From the NCBI GenBank assembly GCA_964453995.1, contig CAYVQC010000001.1, forward strand, positions 62,001-126,000: a stretch of DNA of 64,000 nt, read 5' to 3'. Origin of the DNA: SKVR01 sp964453995 (GTDB lineage: Bacteria; Bacteroidota; Bacteroidia; Bacteroidales; UBA7960). The notes below the pieces were generated by a model. The model was not told where the DNA came from. It was given only the letters and a program-made list of their open reading frames with translations, and made no database searches. Shown one piece after another: positions 42,895 to 52,680 of the stretch (the first letter of the stretch is position 1; each line of letters begins with the position of its first letter). The position numbers were made by a program, and so were the translations under genes.

Positions 42895-45800
42895 TCAAAG
42901 ATTCAGTTTCGTGATGAGCTGTGTAAAGTCTGTTTGCTTAACCGGTTTGGTCAGATATTCATCCAGACCGTGTTTCATATAGCGCTCTCTGTCTCCCTCA
43001 AAAGCATTAGCACTAAGTCCGACGATGGGTGGGAGAAAATTCCCGTATTTCTTTCTCAGGGCTATGGTGGCAGCAATTCCATCCATTACAGGCATTTGTA
43101 TATCCATCAGGACCAGGTCAAACATTCCGGGATTAAAAATGCGTACCGCTTCCTCGCCGTTTATAGCCAGCGTGACTTTATGATTCATGGCCTGCAGCAT
43201 AAGGCCAATAACTTTTTGGTTTACCACTTTATCTTCAACCAGTAAGATCCTGAGTGATTGATCATTGTTATTTTTTTTTTCCTTATAATCTGTTTCTTGC
43301 CGGGGTGCTTCCGCAACGGTACATTTAAAGGTAAACCAGAACTCACTTCCATACTTGTATCTACTAGTAAAGCCAATGTCACCTCCCAATATTTTCGAAA
43401 GCTCTTTACAAATGGCAAGTCCCAGTCCGGTGCCATCGGAAGGGCGGTCATTTTCCTGTTCTGACTGATAAAAAGGTTTGAAAATATTGGATTGTTCCGA
43501 TTTTCTTATTCCCTTTCCCGTATCTGATACAGAAATTTTCATCATGCATTCTTTGCCAACCACCGCTTCCCCTTCAACCAATTCAGCCTTCAATGCAATA
43601 TTACCTTTTTCAGTAAACTTTACAGCGTTGGAAATCAAGTTGTTTATAATCTGAAGGATCCTGTTGTAATCACTTATTATAAAAGGTGGCAGATTTTCCG
43701 GAATGTGTTTCCCAAAGGCAATATCTTTCCGGCAAACAGAAATGAACAGTTTTTCACCCCTCTCAAAAAGCTTCTCGACAGAAAACACCTCATTGTTTAG
43801 TTTTACTTTACCGGCTTCGATTTTAGAGTAATCAAGAACAAGGTTGATGGTTTCTTTAAGGTTTTCACCTGAGAAGATCAGTGTTTTAAGATAATCTTCC
43901 TGAGTTTCGTTCAGAGGGGTATTCCGCAGTAATTCGGCCATACCCAGGATACCGGTCAAGGGTGTTCGTATTTCATGGCTCATATTGGCCAGGAAGTTTT
44001 GTTTAAACTCGGCAGACTTGCGGGCAATCTCAATTTGCTGATGCAGCAAAAGTTCCTCCTGTTTTTGATGCTCTTTTTCGCGTTGCAGCCCCCTGCGATA
44101 TCTGATCACCAAAAACACCACTGCAACGAATAAACAAGCATAAATCAGAAAAGCCCACCATCGGCTGTACCAGGGCGGAATGATTCTAAAGTCATAAGAT
44201 AGTTCGTTGCTGAAGACACCTGCATTGTTCATGGCTCTGAGCCTAAAGGTATACCGGCCAGGCTTCAGGTTGCCATATTGGGCTTCTGTGCGTGTAGTAA
44301 ATGGCCCCCAATTTTGTTCAAGTCCTTCAAGATAGTATTGGTAACGAATGGTTTGCTGATAACGCGAAGGTACTGCAACATAGTTAAAAACCAGGTAGTT
44401 GCTTCTGTGTGGCAACTCCAGATTCATTGGAATTCCAAACCAGGGACTAATCCCATCAAAGTCAAATTGGCTTACCTGCATACCATTGGATAACATCAGC
44501 AGAGTATCCTGTTTTTCATATACATTTTTCCATGCTATTGCTTCATTGTAAAGATCGAGAGACGTGAGATAGATTTGGGGTGGCATTGAATCTAATGTGG
44601 TTTGATCAGGTCTAAATGCCGTAATAAGGTCATTTGCCCCTATCCAGATGGTCCCGTTGGTGTGTTGAAGCATAGCTCTTGAATTTACTCCCACTCCGTG
44701 AAATCCATCGGACCAGCTATAGTTTTTAAAGAAAATTCCTGAAGCATAAGCCTGGTCAATATCATGGTTGTATTGTGCATCCATTTCCAGCGGACTTTTT
44801 CTTAAAAATTGACTAAGTCCCCACCGGGTACCTATCCACATTTGACCATTATTATCTTCAAGCACTGAATAAACAAAGTTGCTGCCCAGGCCGTGTTTTT
44901 CGGTGAAATTTAAGAACTTGCCCTTTTCAAATTTTACAAGCCCTGATCCATTTGTTCCTGCCCATAGCACCCCTTTATCATCGATAAGGATGTCGAGGAT
45001 ATCATTGGCGGGGAACCCTTCCCGGGCTGAAAAAACGGTAAATGCTTTTCCATCAAACCTAATGATGCCGCTTTCGCGAGACGCTATGAAGATATTATCA
45101 TTTTTATCAGCAATTATCTTACGGATATACATGTCGGGCAAGCCATTGCTCAAGGTATAGTGCGTAATTTCTTCGTTGTGAAGTTTGAAAACCCCATCAC
45201 CATGTGTACCAATCCAAATTGCACCATTACTTGTTTCTGTAATGGCGGTAACCCCTATATCCATTAGCAGGGGGTGATTGGCAAAGGTATAAAACCGGTC
45301 CCCATCAAAAACCGACAATCCTTTATACAAAAAACCAATCCACAACCTTCCCCTGCTATCTTCAAAAATGGTTCTCACCCTGTCATCGGCAAGCCCATGC
45401 CAATTGGTATAGTGCAGGATGTGGTCAAAGTTAAATTTTATCAACCCTGATGTATTCATGCCCATCCATAAGCTGCCTGATTGATCTTCTGCAATGGCCC
45501 TGATAAAAGCTGCCGGTATACCATCATATTCAGAGTAATGCCTGAAAACATTGCCAAAATAGGCCCCAATACCACTACCATAGGTTCCGATCCACATTTG
45601 ATTTCCCTTGTCCTGGCAAATATCCGTAATAAAGGAATTGATAAGGCCTTCCTGCTCTCCAAAAAAATAAACGTCTGTTCCCTCAAGGTATAATAGTCCA
45701 GCCTCATATGTTCCGGCCCAGATCCGACCTGAATGATCTTCAAAAACTGAGGTTATAGCGTTTTCAGGGAAACCACCAGATTCGTCATAAACAAGGAAAC

Positions 45801-46851
45801 GATCACCATTGAAAGATACCAATCCGGCACCATCAGTGCCTATCCACAGGTTATTATTTTTATCAACACACACCGAGGTAGTAAAGTCACCGGGAAGACC
45901 ATTGCGTGAAGAAACATGTTCAAATGATTCTCCATCATACATCAGTATACCATTACCCCTTGTAGCAAACCATAAGTTTCCTTGTGTATCTGAAGCAATA
46001 GAATATACCACAAAGTCAGAAATTCCAGCAACAGATTCATAGTTTGTGAATTTTGTTCCATCAAACTTAACAATACCCGAGCCATAAGTTCCAATCCAGA
46101 TATTACCATTCGAATCCTCAAAGAGTGCTTCAATGCGATTTCGCGGGAAACCTTCCTTCTCAGAATAAATCATGAAATCGTTGCCATCGAAAATAACCAT
46201 TCCCCCTATCCTTGTTCCAAAAATAACCCGTCCCTGGCTATCGGTAGTAAGCGAATTTATAAAATTATCAGGCAACCCATGATCGATAGTGTATTGATAA
46301 AAGCTAACCCCATCATACCGGATCAGGCCTGCACCGTAGGTACCGATCCACATATTTCCTTTATGATCAAATTCTATATTACTGATGTCATCATGCGGCA
46401 GGCCCTGTATACGGGTATGAAAACGAAAACTGAACGGATTAAGGGTTTTCATAACAGGATCTTTGGTTTTGATCACTACCGGCATTAACGCTTCTGAAGT
46501 GCGGGGAGAAATAGCAAACTGTGTTACCTTATCCCCTGGCTGAGAAGCAGAAACATCTGTGCTTTCCTTTTTCAGACTGTCAGTGGGTGTGAAAGGAATC
46601 TCAAGTGGTTGCACCTGGCGTTTGTTGTTGATGGCAAGTGTTATTTTTTGCGGTTCACGGGTTTTTACAGCAACAAAACCAGGACTGGGAAATACAGCCG
46701 GCGGTGTATCAGTGGAAATATCAGTTAATGTACTATCTATACTTTGCCACGCCAGAGAACTGGTTTCCCGGGGATTTGTATCACTGAAATTATCCCGGTT
46801 GTCAGGGCTTAAGAAGATCAAAGAAAATAATATAAGTAAAAAGACTTTCAT
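42895..46851 (-). CDS. Hybrid two-component sensor with reg_prop propellers, HisKA, HATPase and receiver
   Basis: A 1318-residue hybrid kinase. Signal or anchor at residues 1-16; about 14 two-component-propeller repeats ('NMWIGTYGAGLIRYDG', 'NIWIGTYGSGIVKFDG', 'RLWIGFLYKGLSVFDG') span about 145-760; a Y_Y_Y domain is at about 815-890; one membrane helix is near residue 904; HisKA has phospho-His 959 in 'ANMSHEIRTPLTG'; an HATPase domain has 'NNLISNAVKFTEKG' and 'DGTGLGLAIC'; the C-terminal receiver has phospho-Asp 1250 in 'DLVLMDIQMPVMDG'. No AraC-type DNA-binding domain follows, unlike classical Bacteroides HTCS. The start overlaps the DUF6873 stop by 4 nt. Confidence 0.92.
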   Translation of the reverse strand: MKVFLLILFSLIFLSPDNRDNFSDTNPRETSSLAWQSIDSTLTDISTDTPPAVFPSPGFVAVKTREPQKITLAINNKRQVQPLEIPFTPTDSLKKESTDVSASQPGDKVTQFAISPRTSEALMPVVIKTKDPVMKTLNPFSFRFHTRIQGLPHDDISNIEFDHKGNMWIGTYGAGLIRYDGVSFYQYTIDHGLPDNFINSLTTDSQGRVIFGTRIGGMVIFDGNDFMIYSEKEGFPRNRIEALFEDSNGNIWIGTYGSGIVKFDGTKFTNYESVAGISDFVVYSIASDTQGNLWFATRGNGILMYDGESFEHVSSRNGLPGDFTTSVCVDKNNNLWIGTDGAGLVSFNGDRFLVYDESGGFPENAITSVFEDHSGRIWAGTYEAGLLYLEGTDVYFFGEQEGLINSFITDICQDKGNQMWIGTYGSGIGAYFGNVFRHYSEYDGIPAAFIRAIAEDQSGSLWMGMNTSGLIKFNFDHILHYTNWHGLADDRVRTIFEDSRGRLWIGFLYKGLSVFDGDRFYTFANHPLLMDIGVTAITETSNGAIWIGTHGDGVFKLHNEEITHYTLSNGLPDMYIRKIIADKNDNIFIASRESGIIRFDGKAFTVFSAREGFPANDILDILIDDKGVLWAGTNGSGLVKFEKGKFLNFTEKHGLGSNFVYSVLEDNNGQMWIGTRWGLSQFLRKSPLEMDAQYNHDIDQAYASGIFFKNYSWSDGFHGVGVNSRAMLQHTNGTIWIGANDLITAFRPDQTTLDSMPPQIYLTSLDLYNEAIAWKNVYEKQDTLLMLSNGMQVSQFDFDGISPWFGIPMNLELPHRSNYLVFNYVAVPSRYQQTIRYQYYLEGLEQNWGPFTTRTEAQYGNLKPGRYTFRLRAMNNAGVFSNELSYDFRIIPPWYSRWWAFLIYACLFVAVVFLVIRYRRGLQREKEHQKQEELLLHQQIEIARKSAEFKQNFLANMSHEIRTPLTGILGMAELLRNTPLNETQEDYLKTLIFSGENLKETINLVLDYSKIEAGKVKLNNEVFSVEKLFERGEKLFISVCRKDIAFGKHIPENLPPFIISDYNRILQIINNLISNAVKFTEKGNIALKAELVEGEAVVGKECMMKISVSDTGKGIRKSEQSNIFKPFYQSEQENDRPSDGTGLGLAICKELSKILGGDIGFTSRYKYGSEFWFTFKCTVAEAPRQETDYKEKKNNNDQSLRILLVEDKVVNQKVIGLMLQAMNHKVTLAINGEEAVRIFNPGMFDLVLMDIQMPVMDGIAATIALRKKYGNFLPPIVGLSANAFEGDRERYMKHGLDEYLTKPVKQTDFTQLITKLNL

Positions 46852-47558
46852 GCCATTATCTTTTGATCAATTTGCTTTTCCTGAATGAACAAAATGCCTC
46901 CTACGTCCATTAAGGGCCCCTGGTACAGCTCAATAATTTCAAAACCATTGTGATGTAGTTGTTCCCGGATCAGTTCTGCATGCTGCAATCCGTAGAGACT
47001 ACCACAAAAATAAACTTTTTTTTGCCAGAGACCACATGTACCGCCAATAAAGCCACATTTAAAACCTTGCAAAACAATATTTTGCGGGTGAACGAATTGA
47101 ACATTTAAAGACTGCTGCAACAAGGTATGCTCAATACCTCTGTCAGAAGTTAAGAATAACTCCCCGGCAAGAAAAGTAGTACACCTTGTATAAGCTTGTC
47201 TGCAGTGTATAAACTTCGTTGCCTTTTCCTTTATTAAATCATCACTTACCTTAGCATTATGTAATACACCATAGGGGGTGTACAATGCATTATAAATTGC
47301 AGTAGCGGGATATTTTGCACCCACAGGCATTATACCTTTTTGATAGGCGATATTGTGCCGATCCAGGATCTCTAGATACCTTGCCGGAATATTGGGTGCC
47401 ACGATAAGGCCTCCGGGATATTGGAATATAAACACATCAGGATGACCCGAAACGGCATCATACGCAATTCCGGGTGCATCAAAGACCACCACCTCTCCCC
47501 AATGGCTGAGAGCTTGCCTGGCAACAGCGGGTGCTTTCCTGTCAATGAATATTAACAT
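46848..47558 (-). CDS. DUF6873-type protein of the GME (guanidino-modifying) fold
   Basis: A 236-residue cytoplasmic protein. The opening 'MLIFIDRKAPAVARQALSHW', the 'GIMPVGAKYPATAIYNALY' block, 'AYTRCTTFLAGELFLTSDRGIE' (in two parts) and the Cys-containing 'KCGFIGGTCGLW' match, as I recall, DUF6873-family proteins, which belong to the GME fold of arginine deiminases and amidinotransferases; this remains a recalled assignment. The catalytic Cys could be in 'GGTCG', but I cannot prove it. The gene starts inside the end of the radical SAM gene (17-nt overlap) and overlaps the kinase by 4 nt. Confidence 0.65.
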   Translation of the reverse strand: MLIFIDRKAPAVARQALSHWGEVVVFDAPGIAYDAVSGHPDVFIFQYPGGLIVAPNIPARYLEILDRHNIAYQKGIMPVGAKYPATAIYNALYTPYGVLHNAKVSDDLIKEKATKFIHCRQAYTRCTTFLAGELFLTSDRGIEHTLLQQSLNVQFVHPQNIVLQGFKCGFIGGTCGLWQKKVYFCGSLYGLQHAELIREQLHHNGFEIIELYQGPLMDVGGILFIQEKQIDQKIMA

Positions 47559-48552
47559 GGAGATCTCCTTTATGAACGGACATGTCTGAAACGAACCGGA
47601 CTTTTGCAAAATTGCCTTTCAGAAGGTTTTTATTTACTGCCTTATGGCCTATAGCTGCATTGAGATCGGTAGGATTTATGCGTACTTCGAGTTCATTGCC
47701 CTGTCTACCTTTGAGTTTTTCTGTTATTCTGGTGCCCCAAACCTTTGATAATACCATTTCGCCAAATGCCGGATGAAAAGGCCCTGCCACCAACGATGTA
47801 TGGTTTAAGAATCCTTCTGAAGGATGCAAGCCCATGCGCAAAACCTTAAGGCCAGCCCCGGTGAATATTTCATATAAAATGGCAGATAGCTCTACAGCTT
47901 CCTGTAATGATTGCGGAACATACTGCCCCTGTTGAAACATTTTTTCGAGAGGAGTATCCTTTACTACAAGAGTAGGGTAAATCCTGGTGGTATGTGCACC
48001 CATAGAAACAATTTCGCGGGCAGTGGCAATGGAAGTTTCCGGAGAATCGCCCGGCAATCCGGTCATCATTTGCAAGCCTGTTTCAAAGCCTGCCTCCAGC
48101 AATAATGAACAGGCATTTTTCACATCGGTTTTGGTATGGCCACGGCCAGAGGTTTCAAGAACCTTGTCGTTGAGCGATTGCGCACCCAGTTCAATGGAAG
48201 TTACCTGATATTGTTTCAGAAACTGTATTTTCATGGCAGAAATATAGTCAGGCCGTGTAGAAAGTCTTATTCCTTGTATTCTTCCATTTTCAATATAAGG
48301 CTGCACTGCTTTGAGATACTTCTCCTGCAGATGTAAGGGCAACCCGGTAAAATTTCCCCCAAAAAAGGCCACCTCTATCCTGCTGTTTTTGTTATGCATG
48401 GTAGAAAGATGCTCTTCAATGGTTTGGCTAATACTTTCCAGGGCAGGAGGCTGGCACCTTTCTGTTATGGTAAATTGATTGCAGTAAATGCACCTGAAAG
48501 GACAAGCCAGCTCAGGAATAAAGAAAGGTATATTGAAATAACGAGTGGTCAT
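47542..48552 (-). CDS. Radical SAM protein (Elp3/YhcC-like)
   Basis: A 336-residue iron-sulfur enzyme. The [4Fe-4S]-SAM cysteine motif CxxxCxxC is in 'ELACPFRCIYCNQFT' near residue 17; 'VAFFGGNFTGLP' is the GGE-like strand, and 'SIELGAQSLNDKVLETSGRGHT', 'GLQMMTGLPGDS' are typical of the Elp3/HemN-related group. No acetyltransferase domain follows, so it is not a full Elp3. The reaction is unknown. It is the first gene of a three-gene overlapping set with a GME-fold protein and the hybrid kinase. Its leader has a perfect CCGGC-AAAAA-GCCGG hairpin at 48601-48615 and a TAAATTTG -7 box at 48650-48657. Confidence 0.88.
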   Translation of the reverse strand: MTTRYFNIPFFIPELACPFRCIYCNQFTITERCQPPALESISQTIEEHLSTMHNKNSRIEVAFFGGNFTGLPLHLQEKYLKAVQPYIENGRIQGIRLSTRPDYISAMKIQFLKQYQVTSIELGAQSLNDKVLETSGRGHTKTDVKNACSLLLEAGFETGLQMMTGLPGDSPETSIATAREIVSMGAHTTRIYPTLVVKDTPLEKMFQQGQYVPQSLQEAVELSAILYEIFTGAGLKVLRMGLHPSEGFLNHTSLVAGPFHPAFGEMVLSKVWGTRITEKLKGRQGNELEVRINPTDLNAAIGHKAVNKNLLKGNFAKVRFVSDMSVHKGDLHVNIH

Positions 48553-48707
48553 ATTTCAGAGTATTGGCTGTACTGTGATAATTTTTACCGTCATTCTTTA
48601 CCGGCAAAAAGCCGGCTGGTTACTGATCAGGCGGCTTATTTAGGAAGTACAAATTTAAATATTTTTCAACGGGGTCATTTTTAAGGAGGCAACTTGACGG
48701 AAAGGTA

Positions 48708-48715
48708 TAACTTTG
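48708..48715 (+). promoter_or_regulatory. -7 box for the EamA transporter
   Basis: TAACTTTG fits the -7 consensus and lies 20 nt before the ATG at 48736; no good -33 is at the usual distance. It supports the internal ATG over an upstream TTG. Confidence 0.4.
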
Positions 48716-48735
48716 CGCCGTCATTTAAAAAAACT

Positions 48736-49629
48736 ATGGAATTACGAATTGGAGAATTAGCAGCCCTTGGAACAGCCTTTTGCTGGACAATTACCGCACT
48801 TGCATTCGAAACCGCCAGCCGTAAAGTAGGTAGTGTGGCTGTAAATATTATTCGCCTGATTATGGCCCTGGTCATGCTCAGCATATTTTCCTGGTTTAAC
48901 CGCGGCTTGTTTTTCCCCACCGATGCAACCGCATTTACCTGGTATTGGCTCATTTTGTCGGGATTGGTAGGCTTTGTTATTGGTGATCTGTTTCTTTTTG
49001 AAGCTTTTACACTTATCGGCTCCAGGCTTTCTATGCTTATCATGACCCTGGTACCACCCATAACAGCAATCCTGGGTTGGTTGCTCATGGCAGAGCAAAT
49101 GAGCATCATCAATATTGGTGGGATGGTAATGACCATTTCAGGAATTGCTCTTGTAATTTTTCAAAAACACGCACCCGGCAAAAGCCGTATCAATGTACCT
49201 GCCAAAGGTTTGATCTTTGCCTTTCTTGGCGCTGCAGGCCAGGCCAGCGGCTATGTTTTGAGTAAGTTTGGCATGGGTGAATTTGATCCTTTTGCTGCAA
49301 CCCAAATACGGGTAATGGCAGGTATCTTTGGGTTTATCATCTTAGTAAGCTTTTTCCGTCGCTGGAGATCTGTAGGCGGTGCATTGACCCAAAAAAAGCC
49401 TATGTTGCTTATGATGATAGGAGCGGCATTTGGCCCTTTCATAGGAGTTTCTCTTTCGCTATTGGCAGCACAGCATACTACAACAGGTGTTGCTTCAACC
49501 ATTATGGCTATTACCCCAATTCTGATTATTCCCCCAACTCTTCTTATTTTTAAGCAACCCGTAAGCTGGAAAGAAATTGTAGGAGCGGCAATAAGTGTGG
49601 CCGGTGTTTCGTTATTTTTTATTTTCTGA
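48736..49629 (+). CDS. EamA-family (DMT) transporter
   Basis: Inner-membrane transporter of the drug/metabolite superfamily. Ten hydrophobic helices in two EamA repeats: e.g. 'LAALGTAFCWTITALAFETA', 'LSGLVGFVIGDLFLFEAFTL', 'GLIFAFLGAAGQASGYVLSK', 'ITPILIIPPTLLIF'; the C-terminal 'EIVGAAISVAGVSLFFIF' ends the second repeat. At 297 residues it is the usual size. The ATG chosen lies just after a -7 box. The substrate is unknown (amino acids, nucleotide sugars or similar in this family). Confidence 0.88.
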   Translation: MELRIGELAALGTAFCWTITALAFETASRKVGSVAVNIIRLIMALVMLSIFSWFNRGLFFPTDATAFTWYWLILSGLVGFVIGDLFLFEAFTLIGSRLSMLIMTLVPPITAILGWLLMAEQMSIINIGGMVMTISGIALVIFQKHAPGKSRINVPAKGLIFAFLGAAGQASGYVLSKFGMGEFDPFAATQIRVMAGIFGFIILVSFFRRWRSVGGALTQKKPMLLMMIGAAFGPFIGVSLSLLAAQHTTTGVASTIMAITPILIIPPTLLIFKQPVSWKEIVGAAISVAGVSLFFIF

Positions 49630-49791
49630 GAATACTGAGAAAATTATCATTTTCAATCGTGATATTTGCCTTAATGCATGCTCTATGTAGCAGTTCCAGA
49701 AAATGTTATCATAGTCCTTGAATCTTATGCTGCACGGTGCCGGAATCATTCTGACCGCCCGGAAAGACACACCTGAAATTGTAATAATGAC

Positions 49792-52134
49792 ATGTTGAAG
49801 CGAATCAGGCAATACTTTATTTCCAATAAAAGAAACAGGAAAAAACACTCAGCCTTGTTCAAAAAAACAGCCATTGCGATGGCTGCCCTGTTTGCTCTAA
49901 TAATACTAATGCTTTTAATCCTGGTAGTGAGTGTTAGGGTTGGGTTATTTGGTAAATTGCCCACCATGCGCGAACTGGCATCAGTTGAAAATCAGCTATC
50001 TTCAGAAATATATGCGGACGACGGCCGTTTATTGGGGAAATTCTTTATTTATGACCGTAGCCACGCCTCAATTGAACAGATCTCTCCCAATGTAATTGAT
50101 TGTTTGATAGCTACCGAAGATGCCAGGTTTTATGAACACAGCGGAGTGGATTTGCGAAGTTTGGCGCGGGTATTATTGAAAAGTATTCTGTTGGGTGATA
50201 AATCAGCCGGAGGAGGCAGTACCATCAGCCAGCAACTTGCCAAGAATCTATATTCAAGGAAAGATAACGGATTTCTTTCGATGCCGGTAAACAAGATTCG
50301 CGAAATGATTGTAGCCCGGCGCCTTGAAAAGATCTATTCCAAGCAGGAGATTCTTACCCTATATCTCAATACGGTGCCCTTTGGAGATAATGTTTATGGC
50401 ATTAGTGCTTCCTCATTGCGGTTTTTCAACAAAAACGCAGGCGATTTAACCATTGAAGAATCCGCAGTATTGGTAGGGATGCTCAAAGCAACGAACCTGT
50501 TCAATCCTCGCCTATATCCGGAAAACGCATTACAGAGGAGAAATATAGTAATAGGTCAGTTGCAGCGTTATGATTATATAAATAAAGAAGTAGCCGACTC
50601 GCTGCGTTCTCTCCCTCTGCAGTTACAATACAACGCTATTACCCACAACCAGGGGCCGGCACCCTATTTTCGCGAAATGGCAAGGATGAGGATCACAAAA
50701 ATCCTTGATGAATATAATAACCACAATCAAACGAATTATAATCTCTTCACCGACGGATTAAAGATTTATACGACCCTTGACTATGATCTTCAGCTCATGG
50801 CCGAGCAAGCCATACGGCGCCAGGTATCCAGGCAACAAAAGATGCTGGATGAATACTACAAAAACATATCGCCTGAAGCAGCAAAAGCCCTTGTGCATTC
50901 CTTGGCACAAAATACGCCCAGGTATCATGCCCTGCAGGAAGTAAATGCTGCTGAAAAACAAATTGAGCAAGCCTTTACAACAAAACAGGCCATGGAGCTT
51001 TTCTCGTGGGATGGAGCCGAAAGAGTTGAAATATCTCCCCTGGACTCCATTTTCCGGATGCAAAAAGTATTGCATTCAGGGTTGGTTTCCATTGATCCGG
51101 GGAATGGATACATAAAAGCCTGGGTAGGTGGAAACGATTACCGGTTTTTCCAGTTCGATCAAGTACTATCGCAACGGCAGGCGGGATCGGCATTTAAACC
51201 TTTCCTGTATGCTACAGCCCTGCAACAGGGAATAGATCCCTGTGAGTATGTAAGTAATGAACAAAGGGTATTTGCAGAATACGAGGATTGGACTCCCACC
51301 AACGTGCGAAACGAATATGAAGGCTACTACAGTATGAGTGGAGCGCTTGCCCATTCAGTAAATACCATAGCAGCTTATTACGTGAGCCTTACAGGAGTAA
51401 TGCCAGTAATAGAAACCGCCACCAGGGCAGGTATAAAATCTCTATTGCCAAGGGTACCTTCACTTGCCCTGGGTACGGCTAATGTAAATCTTTTGGAGCT
51501 TACCTCTTCTTATGCCACCTTTTTGAATGACGGTATACCTGTTGAACCAGAATGGCTGCTGAAAATTGAGGATAAAAATGGTCGCGAAATTTACAGGATG
51601 CCTCCCCGGGAAATTGAACCCGAACCTGCATTTGGAAAAGATATTGCCATGATGACAAGACAAATGATGCAGGCAGTAGTAGATAGCGGAACCGCTGCCT
51701 CGCTGCGCTATGGTTATGGATTGTATAGCCCTTTGGCAGGAAAAACCGGCACAACACAAAACGGGGCAGACACATGGTTTGTAGGCTTTACACCAGGTTT
51801 GGTTACTGGGGTTTGGACAGGTTTTGAGAACCCTGCTTTCGTAAATATCTATCAATCTCCCCTCAGTAGTGGGGGTAGTGCCGTACCGGTTTGGGGCGAT
51901 TATCATACAAGGATACAGCAGAATGCCTACACAAGGAAATATATAAAAGGTTCTTTTACTGCTTTGCCAGATTCTCTTTCACACTTGCTTGCCTGCAATA
52001 TGTATCTTGAGGAACTACCACCAGAGAATCTTTGGGAAAGATTGTTTAAGCCCAATGAAAAGTATCGCAGAGAAAAACGCGAACAAAAAAAGCCACGCAG
52101 CCGGTTAAGGCAGTGGCTTGAAAACATTTTTTAA
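49792..52134 (+). CDS. Penicillin-binding protein 1A (bifunctional transglycosylase/transpeptidase)
   Basis: Class A PBP that polymerizes and crosslinks peptidoglycan in the periplasm. A single N-terminal membrane helix ('IAMAALFALIILMLLILVV'); the glycosyltransferase (GT51) domain has the catalytic Glu in 'ATEDARFYEHSGVD' and 'GGGSTISQQLAKNLY'; the transpeptidase domain has SxxK in 'RQAGSAFKPFLY', SxN 'HSVNTIAAYYVS' and KTG 'GKTGTTQNGADTWFVG'. The length of 780 is normal. It is a single gene convergent with a CpxP-like gene 16 nt away. Confidence 0.95.
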   Translation: MLKRIRQYFISNKRNRKKHSALFKKTAIAMAALFALIILMLLILVVSVRVGLFGKLPTMRELASVENQLSSEIYADDGRLLGKFFIYDRSHASIEQISPNVIDCLIATEDARFYEHSGVDLRSLARVLLKSILLGDKSAGGGSTISQQLAKNLYSRKDNGFLSMPVNKIREMIVARRLEKIYSKQEILTLYLNTVPFGDNVYGISASSLRFFNKNAGDLTIEESAVLVGMLKATNLFNPRLYPENALQRRNIVIGQLQRYDYINKEVADSLRSLPLQLQYNAITHNQGPAPYFREMARMRITKILDEYNNHNQTNYNLFTDGLKIYTTLDYDLQLMAEQAIRRQVSRQQKMLDEYYKNISPEAAKALVHSLAQNTPRYHALQEVNAAEKQIEQAFTTKQAMELFSWDGAERVEISPLDSIFRMQKVLHSGLVSIDPGNGYIKAWVGGNDYRFFQFDQVLSQRQAGSAFKPFLYATALQQGIDPCEYVSNEQRVFAEYEDWTPTNVRNEYEGYYSMSGALAHSVNTIAAYYVSLTGVMPVIETATRAGIKSLLPRVPSLALGTANVNLLELTSSYATFLNDGIPVEPEWLLKIEDKNGREIYRMPPREIEPEPAFGKDIAMMTRQMMQAVVDSGTAASLRYGYGLYSPLAGKTGTTQNGADTWFVGFTPGLVTGVWTGFENPAFVNIYQSPLSSGGSAVPVWGDYHTRIQQNAYTRKYIKGSFTALPDSLSHLLACNMYLEELPPENLWERLFKPNEKYRREKREQKKPRSRLRQWLENIF

Positions 52135-52150
52135 GAACAGGGATAAGGCA

Positions 52151-52648
52151 TCAGTTTCTTTCCCTGCCAGGCATTTGATGGCGGCCCCTTCCCTCTTTAT
52201 ACAGAAAACGGTTAAAATCCCTTTCTGCATCGTAAAGCTGAATTACCTTTTTGATGGGAAGTATCTTCTTAAATTTTTCATGGTATTCGCGACGCAAAGC
52301 AACCATTTCTTCCATGTTGCTGATATCTGCATCTGCAATTTTCAACAGCTCTTCCTGGCTGAGTTCTTCGATGCTTTGTTGCTCCCGGCGCATATTTCTA
52401 TGACGTATCATCATTTGATTGCGTTTTTCATTGTACTCATTATATACCGGCCAAAACACCTGGGCTTCTTCTGGTGTGAGAGATAGCTCAGTAGTTATAA
52501 ATGCTATGCGGCGTGCCTCCAGTTCTTTGTATTTTTGCTGCCACTGCCCCTGCCCTCTTTCCAATCCCCTCTGGGCAAAGGAAAAGGGAGCTATCAATAA
52601 TAATAGCAGTAATACGGTTGTAAAGCTTTTTCTATGCAATGTGTTCAT
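52151..52648 (-). CDS. Spy/CpxP-like periplasmic protein
   Basis: A 165-residue exported protein. Signal peptide (residues 1-25, ending 'PFSFAQ'), then a helical, charged domain with 'ELSLTPEEAQVFWPVYNEYNEKR', a motif widespread in Bacteroidota proteins encoded beside ECF sigma factors; a Spy/CpxP-type (LTxxQ-like) chaperone or sensor role is possible. The end is basic. It is the last gene of an ECF sigma / anti-sigma operon, 32 nt after the anti-sigma gene. Confidence 0.8.
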   Translation of the reverse strand: MNTLHRKSFTTVLLLLLLIAPFSFAQRGLERGQGQWQQKYKELEARRIAFITTELSLTPEEAQVFWPVYNEYNEKRNQMMIRHRNMRREQQSIEELSQEELLKIADADISNMEEMVALRREYHEKFKKILPIKKVIQLYDAERDFNRFLYKEGRGRHQMPGRERN

Positions 52649-52680
52649 AATTTATTCACATTTATGTTGATACAAAATTT

